Shown here: one piece after another, positions 36,958 to 48,093 of the stretch
Layout: every line of letters begins with the position of its first letter
How positions within the stretch are numbered: the first letter of the stretch is position 1
Assembly: GCA_903813345.2 (NCBI GenBank)
Contig: CAIIXF020000006.1
Coordinates: forward strand, 32,649,524 to 32,713,523
Reading direction: 5' to 3'
Origin: Owenia fusiformis
Lineage: Eukaryota; Annelida; Polychaeta; Sabellida; Oweniidae
DNA: 64,000 nucleotides
Translations under genes and position numbers: made by a program
The notes under the pieces: generated by a model
Told to the model about the DNA's origin: nothing
The model's database searches: none
The model's input: only the letters and a program-made list of their open reading frames with translations

Positions 36958-39900
36958 AACTACGCTTCCTTCATCTAAACATAAGTCTATAGGAATACAC
37001 ACACACACTGCCATGGTGTACACTGGGTATAGTGTACGTCTGCTACGAGTATTTTACTGAAAATGACCCATTCATAGTATTGAATACGCCAACTACGCCT
37101 GCTACAGCAAAACATGAGTCCATAGGTATACATACACACTGTAGGGTCACGCTATGTACAACTACGTCTGCTACGAGTATTTAATTAAAAACAAAAACAG
37201 TATAGTATGTTTACTCCGCCAACTACGCTTGCTACACCTAAACATGAGTCCATAGGTATACATACAAACTGCAGGGTCACCCTATGTACAACTACGTCTG
37301 CTACGGGTATTTAATTGAAGAAAAACAGTATTGTATGTTGACTACGCCAACTACGCTTGCTACACCTAAACATGAGTCTATAGGTATACACTCATATAGC
37401 CACGTGTTGACTACGCCAACTACGCTTGCTACACCAAAACAAGAGCCCATAGGTATACATACACACTGTAGGTCTGCCACGGGTATTTAATTAAACATAA
37501 GTCTATAGGTTTACACACACATTGCCATGGTGTACATTGGGTATAGCTACGTCTGCTTCGAGTATTTTTTTTGAAAATGACCAATTCATAGTATGTACTG
37601 TGTTGAATACGCCAAGTTCGCCTGCTACACCAAAATATGAGTCCATAGGTACCATAGTACCAACTACTCATGAAATACACACTGTAGGGTCACCCTATGT
37701 CCAACTACGTCTGCTACGGGTATTTAATTGAACAAAAACAGTATAGTATGTTTACTACGCCAATACGCTTGCTACACCTAAACATGAGTCTATAGGTATA
37801 CACTCACATAGCCACGTGTTGACTACGCCAACTACGCTTGCTACACCAAAACATGACTCCATAGGTATACATACACACTGCAGGATGCTATGTACAACTA
37901 CGTCTGCTACGAGTATTTAATAGAACAAAAAACAGTATAGTATGTTTACTACGCCAATACGCTTGCTACACCTAAACATGAGTCTATAGGTGTACACACA
38001 CTGCCATGGTGTACCCTGGGTATAGCTACGTCTGCTACGAGTATTTTATTGAAAATGACCACTTCATAGTATGTACTGTATTGACTACGCCAACTTCGCC
38101 TGCTACACCAAAACATGAGTCCATTGGTATACATACACACTGTAGGGTCACCCTATGTACAACTACGTCTGCTACGGGTATCTAAATGAACAAAAACAGT
38201 TATGGTTACTACGCCAACTACGCTTGCTACACCTAAACATGAGTCTATAGGAATAAACACACACTGCCATGGTGTAAACTGGGTAAAGTGTACGTATGCT
38301 ACGAGTTTTTTATTGAAAATAACAACTTCATAGTATGTACTCTGTTGAGTACACCAACTACGCTTGCTACACCTAAACATGAGTTTATAGGTATCCACAC
38401 ACACTGCCATGGTGTACCCTGGGAATAGCTACGTCTGCTACGGGTATTTTATTGAAAATAACCACATCATTGAGTCCATGTGTATTGACTACGCCAACTT
38501 AGCCTGCTACACCAAAATATGAGTCCATAGGTATATTATACACACTGTATGTACAACTACGTCTGCTACGGATATTTAATTGAACAAAAAAAACAGTATA
38601 GTATGTTTACTACGCCAACTACGCTTGCTACACCAAAACATGAGTCCATAGGTATACATACAAACTGCAGGGTCACCCTATGTACAACTACGTCTGCTAC
38701 GGGTATTTAATTGAAGAAAAACAGTATTGTATGCTGACTACGCCAATTACGCTTGCTACACCTAAACATGAGTCTATAGGTATACACTCATATAGCCACT
38801 GACTACGCCAACTACGCTTGCTACACCAAAACAAGAGCCCATAGGTATACATACACACTGTAGGTCTGCCACGGGTATTTAATTAAAAACAAAAAGAGCA
38901 TAGTATGTTTACTCCGCAAACTACGCTTGCTACACCTAAACATGAGTCTATAGCACACACACTGCCCTGGTGTACACTGCCATGATGTAAACCTGAGTCT
39001 ATAGGTGTACACACACACTGCCATTGTGTCCCCTGGGTATAGCTACGTCTGCTACGAGTATTTTACTGAAAATGACCACTTCATAGTATGGACTGTGTTG
39101 ACTACGCAAACTACGCCTGCTACACCAAAACATGAGTCCATAGGTATACATACACACTGTATGTACAACAACGTCTGCTACGGGTATTTAATTGAAGAAA
39201 AACAGTATAGTATGTTTACTACGCCAATACGCTTGCTACACCTAAACATGAGTCTATAGGTATACACACACATAGCCACGTGTTGACTACGCCAACTACG
39301 CTTGCTACACCAAAACATGAGTCCATAGGTATACATACACACTGTAGGTCTGCCACGGGTATTTAATTAAAAACAATAAGAGCATAGTATGTTTACTCCG
39401 CCGACTACGCTTGCTACATCTAAACATGAGTCTAAAGGTGTACACACACACTGCCATTGTGTACCCTGGGTATAGCTACGTCTGCTACGAGTATTTTACT
39501 GAAAATGACCACTTCATAGTATGTACTGTGTTGACTACGCCAACTACACCTGCTACACCAAAACATGAGTCAATATGTATACATATACACTGTAGGCTCA
39601 CCCTATGTACAACTACGTCTGCTACCGGTATTTAATTGAACAAAAACAGTATAGTATGGTTACTACGCCAACTACGCTTGCTACACCTAAACATGAGTCT
39701 ATAGGTATACACACACATAGCCACGTGTTGACTACGCCAACTACGCTTGCTACACCAAAACAAGAGTCCATAGGTAAAGATACACACTGTAGGTCTGCCA
39801 CGGGTATTTAATTAAAAACAAAAAGAGCATAGTATGTTTACTCCGCCGACTACGCTTGCTACATCTAAACATGAGTCTATAGGTGTACACACACACTGCC

Positions 39901-40256
39901 ATTGTGTACCCTGGGTATAGCTACGTCTGCTACGAGTATTTTACTGAAAATGACCACTTCATAGTATGTACTGTGTTGACTACGCCAACTTCGCCTGCTA
40001 CACCAAAATATGAGTCCATAGGTATATTATACACACTGTAGGGTCACCCTATGTACAACTACGTCTGCTACGGATATTTAATTGAACAAACAGTAAAGTA
40101 TGTTAACTACTCCAACTACGCTTGCTACTACGCTTTCTACACCTAAACATGAGTCTATAGGTATACACACACACTGCCATGTTGTACCCTGGGTATAGCT
40201 ACGTCTGCTACGAGTATTTTATTGAAAATGACCACTTCATAGTATGTACTGTGTTG
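36958..40256 (+). repeat. Satellite array, second forward block, continued
   Basis: A and B monomers continue, more diverged than in 1-13711. A regional variant, TATAGCCACGTGTTGACTAC, appears in several units (37390, 37808, 39270, 39717, 40788), and a TAGGTCTGCCACGGGTATTT variant recurs (37470, 38871, 39345, 39790, 40848). These mark a locally amplified subfamily with period near 1.4 kb at 37300 and 38660-38890. Confidence 0.93.
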
Positions 40257-40572
40257 TATTACATACCTAGCGAAGCATTTGTATGGAAGTCAATTGGAAA
40301 GTTAGCGAGCTATATCCACCGATATTGCCCGATTACCCCGATATAGCCCGCTTACCTCGTTTTGATATTAGATTTCTTTAATAACCATGATAATATCATG
40401 ACGTCACGTCATTGATACAAAGTAACCATGGGAACAAAGGCATGTAATACATCAGTTATGTCACTATGACGTGAAATATGCCTTCGTTCTTGCCCAAATA
40501 TAGAGCCTCCCAAGGTCGGCCTATATTGGGAGAACTCAGGCATATTTCACGTCATAGTGACATAACCTCTAA
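40257..40572. mobile_element. Composite insertion in the satellite
   Basis: Foreign sequence sits between a satellite unit ending TACTGTGTTG and one resuming at ATACGCCAACTTCG. It has two parts: about 195 bp with short inverted ends GTATTACATACCT and AGGCATGTAATAC (40256-40450), then a long hairpin (40455-40566). No coding sequence. A target duplication is not clear. Confidence 0.7.
40455..40566. repeat. 112-nt fold-back hairpin
   Basis: The left arm (about 40455-40502) begins GTTATGTCACTATGACGTGA and the right arm (about 40521-40566) is its inverse with a few mismatches and bulges (TTCGTTCTTGCCC against GAGTTCTCCC). The loop of about 18 nt contains CTCCCAAGGTCGGC. Arm length and loop size would give a pre-miRNA-like stem or a MITE fold-back; the sequence alone cannot separate these. 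Confidence 0.85.
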
Positions 40573-41348
40573 GAATACGCCAACTTCGCCTGCTACACCA
40601 AAATATGAGTCCATAGGTACCATAGTACCAACTACTCATGAAATACACACTCTAGGGTCACCCTATGTCCAACTACGTCTGCTACGGGTATTTAATTGAA
40701 CGAAAACAGTATATAGTATGTTTACTACGCCAATACGCTTGCTACACCTAAACATGAGTCTATACACATAGGTATACACACATATAGCCACGTGTTGACT
40801 ACGCCAACTACGCTTGCTACACCAAAACAAGAGTCCATATGTATACTGTAGGTCTGCCACGGGTATTTAATTAAAAACAAAAAGAGCATAGTATGTTTAT
40901 TCCGCAAACTACGCTTGCTACACATAAACATGAGTCTATATAGGTATACACACACACTGCCCTGGTGTATACTGCCATGATTTAAACCTGAGTCTATAGG
41001 TATACACATACACTGCCATGGTGTACCTTGGGTATAGCTACGTTTGCTACGAGTATTTTATTGAAACTGACCACTTCATAGTATGTACTGTGTTGAGTAC
41101 GCCAACTACGCTTGCTACACCTAAACATGAGTCTATAGGTATTCACACACACTGCCATGGTGTACCTTGGGTATAGCTACGTCTGCTACGAGTATTTTAT
41201 TGAAAATAACAACTTCATAGTATGTACTGTGTTGACTACGCCAACTACGCCTGCTACACCAAAACATGAGTCTATAGGTATACATATACACTGTAGGGTC
41301 ACCCTATGTACAACTACGTCTGCTGCGGGTATTTAATTGAACAAAAAC
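40573..41348 (+). repeat. Satellite array, last part
   Basis: Final monomers of the array. The last B monomer ends ...ATTTAATTGAACAAAAACC and then diverges to unrelated sequence at about 41349. No further satellite copy is seen to 64000. Confidence 0.93.
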
Positions 41349-42100
41349 CAAGACAAAATTAGTCATTATTAAGAGATTTTGCGCTATATATGGAAACATT
41401 TTAATTATAATTACCGCACATGTTAATAATTCGTGTTTTGCTTTAGCTAAATACGGGATACCAAATCAAAAAGAGTATGTTTTCACTTTATATCCGACTT
41501 GAGTCACGAAAAGTACATCGCAACGTGGCTTCTTAATATATTGGTAAGTTGTTATAAATTCAGAGGGTCTGTTTAAATGGGTATTTTCACTAATCAACAC
41601 CCATTAATACTAGACTAGATGCGAGTAGAAAAAAATCTTGATTTACGCCATTAAATATTCAAAATTCAGTCAATGCGATGTTATATTTGAAATCTACATG
41701 TAAAATTACATCTAGATATATGGTTTCGAAAATTGTTTATCAAGTTTGAAAATTTAATTATTTTTGAAAGTGTGACTTCTAGTTCGGGTTGATTCTCCAT
41801 AGAGCCCATGTTACAAAATCACAAAAAGTGAAATATCTTTTCTTGTATTGGTCAGATAACATTTTCATTTACTGGACATATTTTGATTTGCATAACTATT
41901 AGATACATAAGGGTTATATGAAAATCGAACCACTAAAACAGATATGGTTTAAGTTAAAGGGAACTTTCTACTATACCCGCCATGCTATCTGACCCGAACG
42001 AGTCACCTGGTTGTGAAACTTGTAACTACCTACTCGCATCTGCGACGAGTACCAGGGCCTAATCCAGCATTTGCTAAGGGGATGACTTTTGAATTAATCA
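41349..42100. other. No gene seen
   Basis: AT-rich flanking DNA next to the satellite edge. No frames of note, no inverted ends. Confidence 0.55.
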
Positions 42101-42374
42101 AGGGGTGAGATCACATTTGATATTTGCTCAAAAATTACACGAAAACTGCTCAAAATGGTGATAGAATTATTGGCCAGGGGATACAGTATTATTTTAAACA
42201 AGACATCTCTGTCGGCGAGGGGAGGGCTTATTTATTCCAGGGGTGGGGTCACATTTGATATTTGTTCAAAATCACACGAAAACTGCTCCAAATGGTGAAA
42301 TAATAATTGGCCGGGGATGCAGTATTATTTTAAACAATACATTACTGTCGGCGAAGGGGAGGGGGAAGGGCTAA
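42101..42374 (+). repeat. Tandem duplication, 138-bp unit, two copies
   Basis: Both copies share TCACATTTGATATTTG, ACACGAAAACTGCTC, CAGTATTATTTTAAACAA and CTGTCGGCGA with about 10-15 percent divergence by eye. The unit is G-rich at its edges. Confidence 0.88.
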
Positions 42375-42625
42375 CATATAGTTGAAATTACAAATAGCTA
42401 CCTTAATTTTTGATAATCTATAAACATAATCTTGTCATAAACAACTACTGATTTAATGTCTTATATATGTGGACGGATATTTGTAAATTTGGTTTAAACT
42501 AAGCTGAGACAGAATGAGAATCATATGTCTGGACTCGCAAGATTTTCATAAACATATTTGTTGATTTCTCAAGAAAACAAAAACAAATTTCAGGGTTCAT
42601 TGGCATCAGACAATATTTGCAAAAT

Positions 42626-42643
42626 GGGGGGGGGGGGGGGGGG
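42626..42643. repeat. G18 homopolymer
   Basis: Eighteen G followed by T and four more G. A G-quadruplex is possible; the length may also be an assembly-sensitive homopolymer. Confidence 0.9.
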
Positions 42644-43031
42644 TGGGGTGCATTTTCCCAGGATTTACAACAATGCTTTACTTTAAATGTTGCCCTCATA
42701 CTAGCATACGCTTGAACTACCAGATTCAGTAGCACCCTGCCATTTTTTCTTTGATCTGTAACCTAGATCACACAATAATTAATTACAGTAACTGTTTGAT
42801 TGTTATCTCGTTATTTTAGTTGTGTATCTCTGAATCCCGGCTCTGATTATCATATACAATTTACTTTAACCAATTTAACCCGGTTTTTGAACTTCAAAAC
42901 TGTCACATACATATTGGTCCCTATTCATATTAGGACCAATAACAAACAACATAATTAAAACTGGAAAACATACAATACATATTCATCATCTCATCTATTT
43001 CTCCGGTTTGTATCTCCCGGCAATGTTTGAG

Positions 43032-43042
43032 CCCCCCCCCCC
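43032..43042. repeat. C11 homopolymer
   Basis: Eleven C just before the word-repeat element at 43051. Confidence 0.9.
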
Positions 43043-43050
43043 TTACAGAT

Positions 43051-43432
43051 ACTGTAGATACACTTATTTTGACGCTACTTAATTTGACGAATTTCAAATA
43101 TTGGCGGCTATTTAATTTGGCGGAGTCAGGACTGAAGTTTATTTTCTGTCTATGTTTATGCATGGGCTATCAAGAGATTCTCTTGAAAGCCCATGGTGGT
43201 TCATGTCATTAGGACGGGTATTTACTACTGTAAGATATTTTCTGTATTTCTTTTGGGATAATGTAGAATTGATGACATGTTCAGTTGATAAGAAAAGGGG
43301 CCCCAGAAGTTTAATTTCTGAAGTGCATTTGACAAAAATTTCAAACTGAAATTTGACGGATTTTAATTTGGCGGATTTTCTGAATCCGTCAATCCGTCTA
43401 ATTAAAACGGGAGCCAAATTAAGTGACTTCAG
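43051..43432. mobile_element. Word-repeat element with imperfect TIRs
   Basis: The left end ACTGTAGATACACTTATTTTG pairs imperfectly with the inverse of the right end (ACTGAAGTCACTTAATTTGG). Next to the ends are repeated words TAATTTGACG, TTTGGCGGA, TTGACGGATTTTAATTTGG. This arrangement, related words near both ends around a non-word core, parallels the CTACCG element at 32802-35096. No coding capacity. Confidence 0.6.
43161..43195. repeat. 35-nt near-perfect hairpin
   Basis: CATGGGCTATCAAGAG pairs with CTCTTGAAAGCCCATG across a tiny loop with one mismatch. A related word, CATGGGCTTTCAA, occurs at 50944 and 57009 in isolation. Confidence 0.85.
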
Positions 43433-43436
43433 TTAT

Positions 43437-44022
43437 ATCAATATTATTTTGTATCTATCTGACATTATAATTTCGAAGAGAGATTCTCCCGGGGACATTC
43501 GGGATTTCGAACATAACAAACTTAGATGAAATTCTATGAGAATGGAATACATGGACCTGGTTACATGGTTTATCTTATTCTAAATGGACAAATCAGATCG
43601 CAGGGGCAGGAAACTCCCCCGTAATTTACATTTTGTTCATATAAAAGCCATTTGCATTAATCCTTTTGATAACTTTCTTTCGTAGTTGGTCTCTTGACCC
43701 GAAACATTGTGGCTACAACAATACAATTGAGTTTTAGAGAAAAAGTTGTGACTAACCACCCTAGGATGAACGTTGGAGCTTGTTAAGACCACATTAAGCC
43801 CCTACTTTAACCAACATCCTAACCCATGTTAAAGCCAAAGCCAACCATAGAACAACCTCCCTTCAAAACCATACGTGTACAGGCCGGTACCTACCCCTAA
43901 ATCCATGGACATAGAGGAAATTTAGGAGTCATTTTCAAATGCCTGATTACAAGATTACAGTGGTTTATTTCCGCCCTTACATAACAGTGTTGTTGGTGGG
44001 CAGAGGAAATCGGAGAAAGAGT
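43437..44022. other. No gene seen
   Basis: Non-repetitive AT-rich DNA between the word-repeat element and the large fold-back composite. It has short frames only. Confidence 0.55.
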
Positions 44023-44037
44023 CGAAGGCAAATATAC

Positions 44038-44180
44038 AAAGCCGGCTTTCGGCTTCTACAGTACATCAGAAGCCGGCTTCTGGCGTCACCAAGAAGCCGG
44101 CTTCTAAAAACCGGCTTCGAATGACTTACAGAAGCCGGCTTCTGCAGTTACCAAGAAGCCAGTTTTAGAAGCCAGATTCT
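44038..44180. repeat. AGAAGCCGGCTTCT palindrome cluster, left
   Basis: Four or so intact or decayed copies of the 14-bp perfect palindrome AGAAGCCGGCTTCT and half copies (AAAACCGGCTTCG), spaced by about 15-30 nt including CACCAAGAAGCC. Confidence 0.92.
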
Positions 44181-44185
44181 CTCTC

Positions 44186-46390
44186 TCAATCATTTTGTTG
44201 TGCATTATGCATCTTATTCTCGTATAATTAGCATGGAAATGAGAAAAAATGAAAATAAGTAAGATTGTAACATATTGCAAGATTTTTTGCAAAAAGTAAT
44301 TTCAAACCAAAACTATGGGGGAAATTTAATTCTAAGTAAAGATATCGATGAATTAAATCATGTTCGTTAAATAAGAGTAGATTATGCATTGCATTTCTGT
44401 TTGATAAAAACGCATCGCTCATTTTACAAAACTGGCTCCAACTTGGAGCCAGTTTGCAAATCAGCTCGCTCCATCCTACACAAGCTATGTAGGGGCAATC
44501 TAGCAACTGGGAATCACGGGATACTGTTTCATGATAATTGTTATGTGCATTATGCATCTTATTCTCGTATAATTTGCATGAAAATGAGAAAAAACTGAAA
44601 AATACGTAAAATTATTACATATTTCAAGATTTTTTGGAAAAAGTCATTTCAAGCCAAAACTATGACAGTAAATTGAATTCTAAGCACAGATATCGATGAA
44701 TAAGATCAAATTCATTAAATCAGAATAGATTATGCATTGCATTTCCGTTTAATAAAAACGCACCGCTCATTTTTCAAAACTGGCTCCAACTTGGAGCCAG
44801 TTTGCAAATCAGCTCGCCACATATGACAAATGCTATGTAGGTACAATCTGGTAACTGGGAATCACGAAATACTATCTCACGATTATTTTTATGTGCATTA
44901 TGCATGTTATCCTCGTATAATTTGCATGAAAATGAGAAAAAACTGAAAAATACATAAAATTATAATATATTTCATGATTTTTTGCAAAAAGTCATTTCAA
45001 GCCAAAACTATGAGAGAAAAATCAATTCTAAGTAAAAATATCGATGAATTAGATCATGTTCACCAAATCAGAACAGATTATGCATTGCATTTCTGTTTAA
45101 TAAAAACGCACCGCTCATTTTACAAAACTGGCTCCAACTTGGAGCCAGTTTACAAATCAGCTCGCTCCATCTTACACAAGCTATGTACGGACAATCTAGC
45201 AACTGAGAATCACGAAATACTGTCTCACGATCATTTCTATGTGCATTATGCATCTTATTCTCGTATAATTTGCATGAAAATGAGAAAAAACTGAAAAATA
45301 CGCAAAATTGTAACTTATTTCAAGATTTTTTGCAAAAAGTCATTTCAAGCCAAAACTATGAGAGAAAATTTATTTCTAAGTAAAAATATCGATGAATTAG
45401 ATCACGTTCACTAAATCAGAACAGATTATGCATTGCATTTCCGTTTAATAAAAACGCACCGCTCATTTTTCAAAACTGGCTCCAACTTGGAGCCAGTTTA
45501 CAAATCAGCTCGCTCCATCTTACACAAGCTATGTAGGGACAATCTAGCAACTGGGAATCACGGGATACTGTCTCACGATCATTTCTATGTGCATTATGTA
45601 TCTTATTCTCGTATAATTTGCATGAAAATGAGAAAAAACTGAAAAATACGTAAAATTGTAACTTATTTCAAGATTTTTTGCAAAAAGTCATTTCAAGCCA
45701 AAACTATGAGAGAAAATTCATTTCTAAGTAAAAATATCGATGAATTAGATCACGTTCACTAAATCAGAACATATTATGCATTGCATTTCCGTTAAATAAA
45801 AACGCACCGCTCATTTGTCAAAAACGCTCCAACTTGGAGCCAGTTTACAAATCAGCTCGCTCCATCTTACACAAGCTATGTAGGGGCAATCTAGCAACTG
45901 GGAATCACGGTATACTGTCTCACGATTATTTTTATGTAAATTATGCATCTTATTCTCGTATGATTGGCCTGAAAATGAGAAAAAACTAAAAAATACGTTA
46001 AATTGTAACTTATTTCAAGATTTTTTGCAAAAAGACATTTCAAGCCAAAACTATGAGAGAAAATTCATTTCTAAGTAAAAACATCGATGAATTAGATCAC
46101 GTTCACTAAATCAGAATAGGTTATGCATTGCATTTAGATTAGATCACGTTCACTAAATCAGAACATATTATGCATTGCATTTCCGTTAAATAAAAACGCA
46201 CCGCTCATTTGTCAAAAACGCTCCAACTTGGAGCCAGTTTACAAATCAGCTCGCTCCATCTTACACAAGCTATGTAGGGACAATCTAGCAACTGGGAATC
46301 ACGAGATACTGTCTCACGATCATTTCTATGTGCATTATGCATCTTATTCTCGTATAATTTGCAAGAAAATGAGAAAAAACTGAAAAACTT
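44186..46390 (+). repeat. 348-bp unit array, direct orientation, about six copies
   Basis: The palindromic marker GGCTCCAACTTGGAGCC occurs at 44434, 44782, 45130, 45478, about 45825 and about 46219, giving offsets of 348, 348, 348, 347 and 394. The 394-bp step holds an extra 46-bp partial duplication (ATTAGATCACGTTCACTAAA near 46138). Each unit also has ATTATGCATTGCATTTCCG and TCTTATTCTCGTATAATTTG. Frames of 60-109 codons recur once per unit and simply reflect the repeat. Confidence 0.95.
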
Positions 46391-46865
46391 TAAAGTCAAA
46401 ATTGTTTTTCAAAAAAACTCTCCCATTGAAATAACACAGGAGGCGAAAAATTATTTTCAAAAATGACTTTGAAGCGCTGTAACTTTAATATTCATCAAAT
46501 AAACTAAATACTTAGTGTTCAAAAAAGTTAGACAATTCAATTTTCTATATGAAAATATTTTTTGCTGAATCTTTTACTGAAAAGATATCCTGATTTCTGA
46601 TTTGCCCCGAACCCTCCATTTCCCATTGGATTACATGGGAATGACGATTTTCAAAAATTCATCAAATTTATCATCAATTTTCGACCTATTGTAATTGAAG
46701 AAAAAAATTGAGAAAATTTGGAGGTATTAGAATTAAAGTCAAATTACGTTTTCATCAATATTATAAGTTATTTCATCACCGGTTAAATAAATAAAAATTC
46801 AAACGTAAAGAGGCTTTAACACGCAGTTCAATGGGGGAAAAAGGTTGCCAAACTTATGGAGGGGA
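46391..46865. other. Spacer of the fold-back, no gene seen
   Basis: Non-repeated AT-rich sequence between the direct and inverted arrays; it would form the loop if the arms paired. Confidence 0.7.
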
Positions 46866-47760
46866 GTGTAGCTTGTGTAAGATGGAGCGAGCTGATTTGT
46901 AAACTAGCTCCAAGTTGGAGCCAGTTTTGAAAAATGAGTGGTACTTTTTATTAAACGGAAATGCAATGCAAAATCTATTCTGATTTAGTGAACGTGATCT
47001 AATTCATCGATATTTTCACTTAGAAATGAATTTTCTCTCATAGTTTTGGCTTGAAATGACTTTTTGCAAAAAATCTTGAAATAAGTTACAATTTTACGTA
47101 TTTTTCAGTTTTTTCTTATTTTCTTGCAAATTATACGAGAATAAGATGCATAATGCACATAGAAATGATCGTGAGACAGTATCCCGTGATTCCGAGTTGC
47201 TAGATTGTCCCTACATAGCGTGTGTAAGATGGAGTGAGCTGATATGTAAACTGGCTCCAAGTTGGAGCCAGTTTTGAAAAATGAGCGGTGCGTTTTTATA
47301 AAACGGAAATGCAATGCATAATATGTTCTGATTAAGTGAACATGATCTAATTCATCGATATTTTTACTTAGACATCAATTTTCTCTTATAGTTTTGACTT
47401 GAAATGACTTTTTGCAAAAAATCTTGAATTATGTTATAATTTTACATATTTTTCAGTTTTTCCTTATTTTCATGCAGATTATACGAGAAAAAGATGCATA
47501 ATCCACATCAAAATGATAGGGAGACAGTATCTCGTGATTCCCAGTGGCTAGATTGTCCGTTAATAGCTTGTGTTTAATGGTGAGCTGATTTGAAAACTGG
47601 GTCCAAATCGGAGCCAGTTTTGAAAAATGAGCGGTGCGTTTTTATTAAACAGAAATACAATGCATAATATTTTTGGAATTGATGAACGTGATCAAATTCA
47701 TCGATATCCATGCTTAGAATTCAATTTACCCGTATAGTTTTGCAAAAATATGACAATATA
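46866..47760 (-). repeat. 348-bp unit array, inverted orientation, about three copies
   Basis: The same unit read on the minus strand: inverted GGCTCCAACTTGGAGCC markers near 46907, 47252 and 47606. The third copy is the most diverged (GGGTCCAAATCGGAGCC). Confidence 0.93.
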
Positions 47761-47803
47761 AACTATATTCAAAAGCCATCTTAGAACTGCAACGTCAGTA
47801 AGT

Positions 47804-48080
47804 AAGAAGCCAGTTTTAAAAGCCGGCTTCTTGGTGACTCCAGAAGCCGGCTTCTGTTGTCCTTCAGAAGCCGGTTTTTAAAAGCCAGCTTCTTGTTGAC
47901 TGTAGAAGGCGGCTTCTGTAGTATGTAAGAAGCCAGTTTGTAAAAGCCGGCTTCTTGGTGACTCCAAAAGCCGGCTTCTGTTGTCCTTCAGAAGCCGGCT
48001 TTTAAAAGCCGGCTTCTTGGTGACTCCAGAAGCCGGCTTCTGTAGTACGTAAGAAGCCAGTTTGTAAAAGCGGTTTTTGC
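47804..48080. repeat. AGAAGCCGGCTTCT palindrome cluster, right
   Basis: About eight copies or half copies of the palindrome, in a sub-repeat of about 125 bp that includes TTGGTGACTCCAGAAGCC. Larger than the left cluster. Confidence 0.92.
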
Positions 48081-48093
48081 CTTCCAGTACTTC

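Larger units (their letters stand above)
44023..48093. mobile_element. 4-kb fold-back composite of 348-bp units
   Basis: The symmetrical layout is: outer inverted words (GAAGGCAAA at about 44025 and its inverse near 48085), clusters of the palindrome AGAAGCCGGCTTCT at both ends, about six direct copies of a 348-bp unit, a unique spacer of about 475 bp, and about three inverted copies. No transposase frame is present. Tandem-repeat-bearing non-autonomous transposons such as Helitron-like or fold-back elements have comparable design, but none has exactly this arrangement to my knowledge; the class is left open. Confidence 0.8.

Noticed and set aside
1-41348. CRISPR-like array of regular repeats
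   Set aside because: All parts of the unit are repeated; there are no unique spacers, and the context is eukaryotic.
1-41348. Telomeric repeat or CENP-B box in the satellite
   Set aside because: No TTAGGG-type tandem and no match to the CENP-B box consensus was seen in the consensus monomers.
44228-47314. Recurring 60-109 codon frames (HNAHRNDRETVSRDSQLLDC and opposite-strand partners)
   Set aside because: They occur on both strands once per 348-bp unit. They reflect repeat conservation, and no start, domain or splice evidence supports coding.
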